64,000 bases of DNA from Hyphococcus sp. (GTDB taxonomy: Bacteria > Pseudomonadota > Alphaproteobacteria > Caulobacterales > Parvularculaceae). The position numbers and the translations under genes are program-made. Under the pieces are notes generated by a model that was not told the DNA's origin, did not search any database, and saw nothing but the letters and a program-made list of their open reading frames with translations. This document shows, piece after piece, positions 63,929-64,000 of the stretch; the first letter of the stretch is position 1; the number at the start of each line of letters is the position of its first letter. The DNA lies in contig JAJFFY010000055.1 in the NCBI GenBank assembly GCA_021776415.1, forward strand, positions 34,275 through 98,274, given 5' to 3'.

Positions 63929-64000
63929 TGCGCATCCCTCCAGCCTACCCGCATTATGTGTTCTATTGTTAATGATTGCGCAAATTGCTTAAGAATACCC

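Overview
The window looks like chromosomal DNA from a high-GC marine-type alphaproteobacterium. The best fit is the Hyphomonadaceae/Parvularculaceae side of the group. The pointers are a complete RcGTA-type gene transfer agent (GTA) cluster, a PleC-like PAS histidine kinase, and an arginine branch built from N-acetylornithine carbamoyltransferase plus a fused acetylglutamate kinase/synthase, an arrangement known from Xanthomonas and Maricaulis relatives. This placement is inference from gene content; no database search was possible.

Layout. 0.1-4.4 kb: nadE, a Gfo/Idh oxidoreductase and class II DAHP synthase. 4.5-10.7 kb: a secreted metallo-beta-lactamase-fold hydrolase, a small periplasmic protein, an HxlR regulator with visible operator-like dyads, a 3-oxoacid CoA-transferase pair, a sulfotransferase-like protein and a serine hydrolase. 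10.9-16.9 kb (minus strand): argF' (N-acetylornithine carbamoyltransferase), a lipoprotein, the argB/NAGS fusion, argC and a Kef-type antiporter, interrupted by a block of palindromic repeats. 17.1-20.3 kb: a sensor kinase and an EEP-family phosphodiesterase. 20.3-27.3 kb: a tight four-gene operon of glnE, two phytoene-desaturase-like flavoproteins (one probably dead) and a GcvT-like protein. 27.4-35.8 kb: HU, a two-component system, DegP, an alpha/beta hydrolase-OsmC fusion, an unknown helical protein and a CbpA-like DnaJ. 36.0-37.3 kb: an AT-richer toxin-like/XRE/third-gene cassette. 37.4-52.0 kb: the GTA cluster, genes 15 down to 1 on the minus strand. 52.3-57.6 kb: an S1-protease autotransporter flanked by a duplicated ycgN 3' end, then ycgN and a SufR-like regulator. 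57.9-63.9 kb: glyoxalase-fold protein, FMN reductase, two small proteins, a class A PBP and a hybrid histidine kinase.

Most interesting signals. (1) The tail chaperone genes gp10 and gp10.1 appear to be joined by a programmed -1 frameshift: the overlap carries GGGAAAG in the correct phase, the same heptamer as phage lambda G/GT, and the gp10.1 frame has no usable start codon. (2) The GTA megatron gene (gp15) is broken by one in-frame TGA where its relatives have Trp. (3) A 48-bp two-hairpin element sits at the hairpin tip of three different larger palindromic repeat families. Related hairpin pairs expand a GTA protease by three 15-residue repeats and supply the C-terminus and stop of a DnaJ-like protein. 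(4) The autotransporter lies between an intact ycgN and a 92%-identical orphan copy of the ycgN 3' end, a structure typical of integration.
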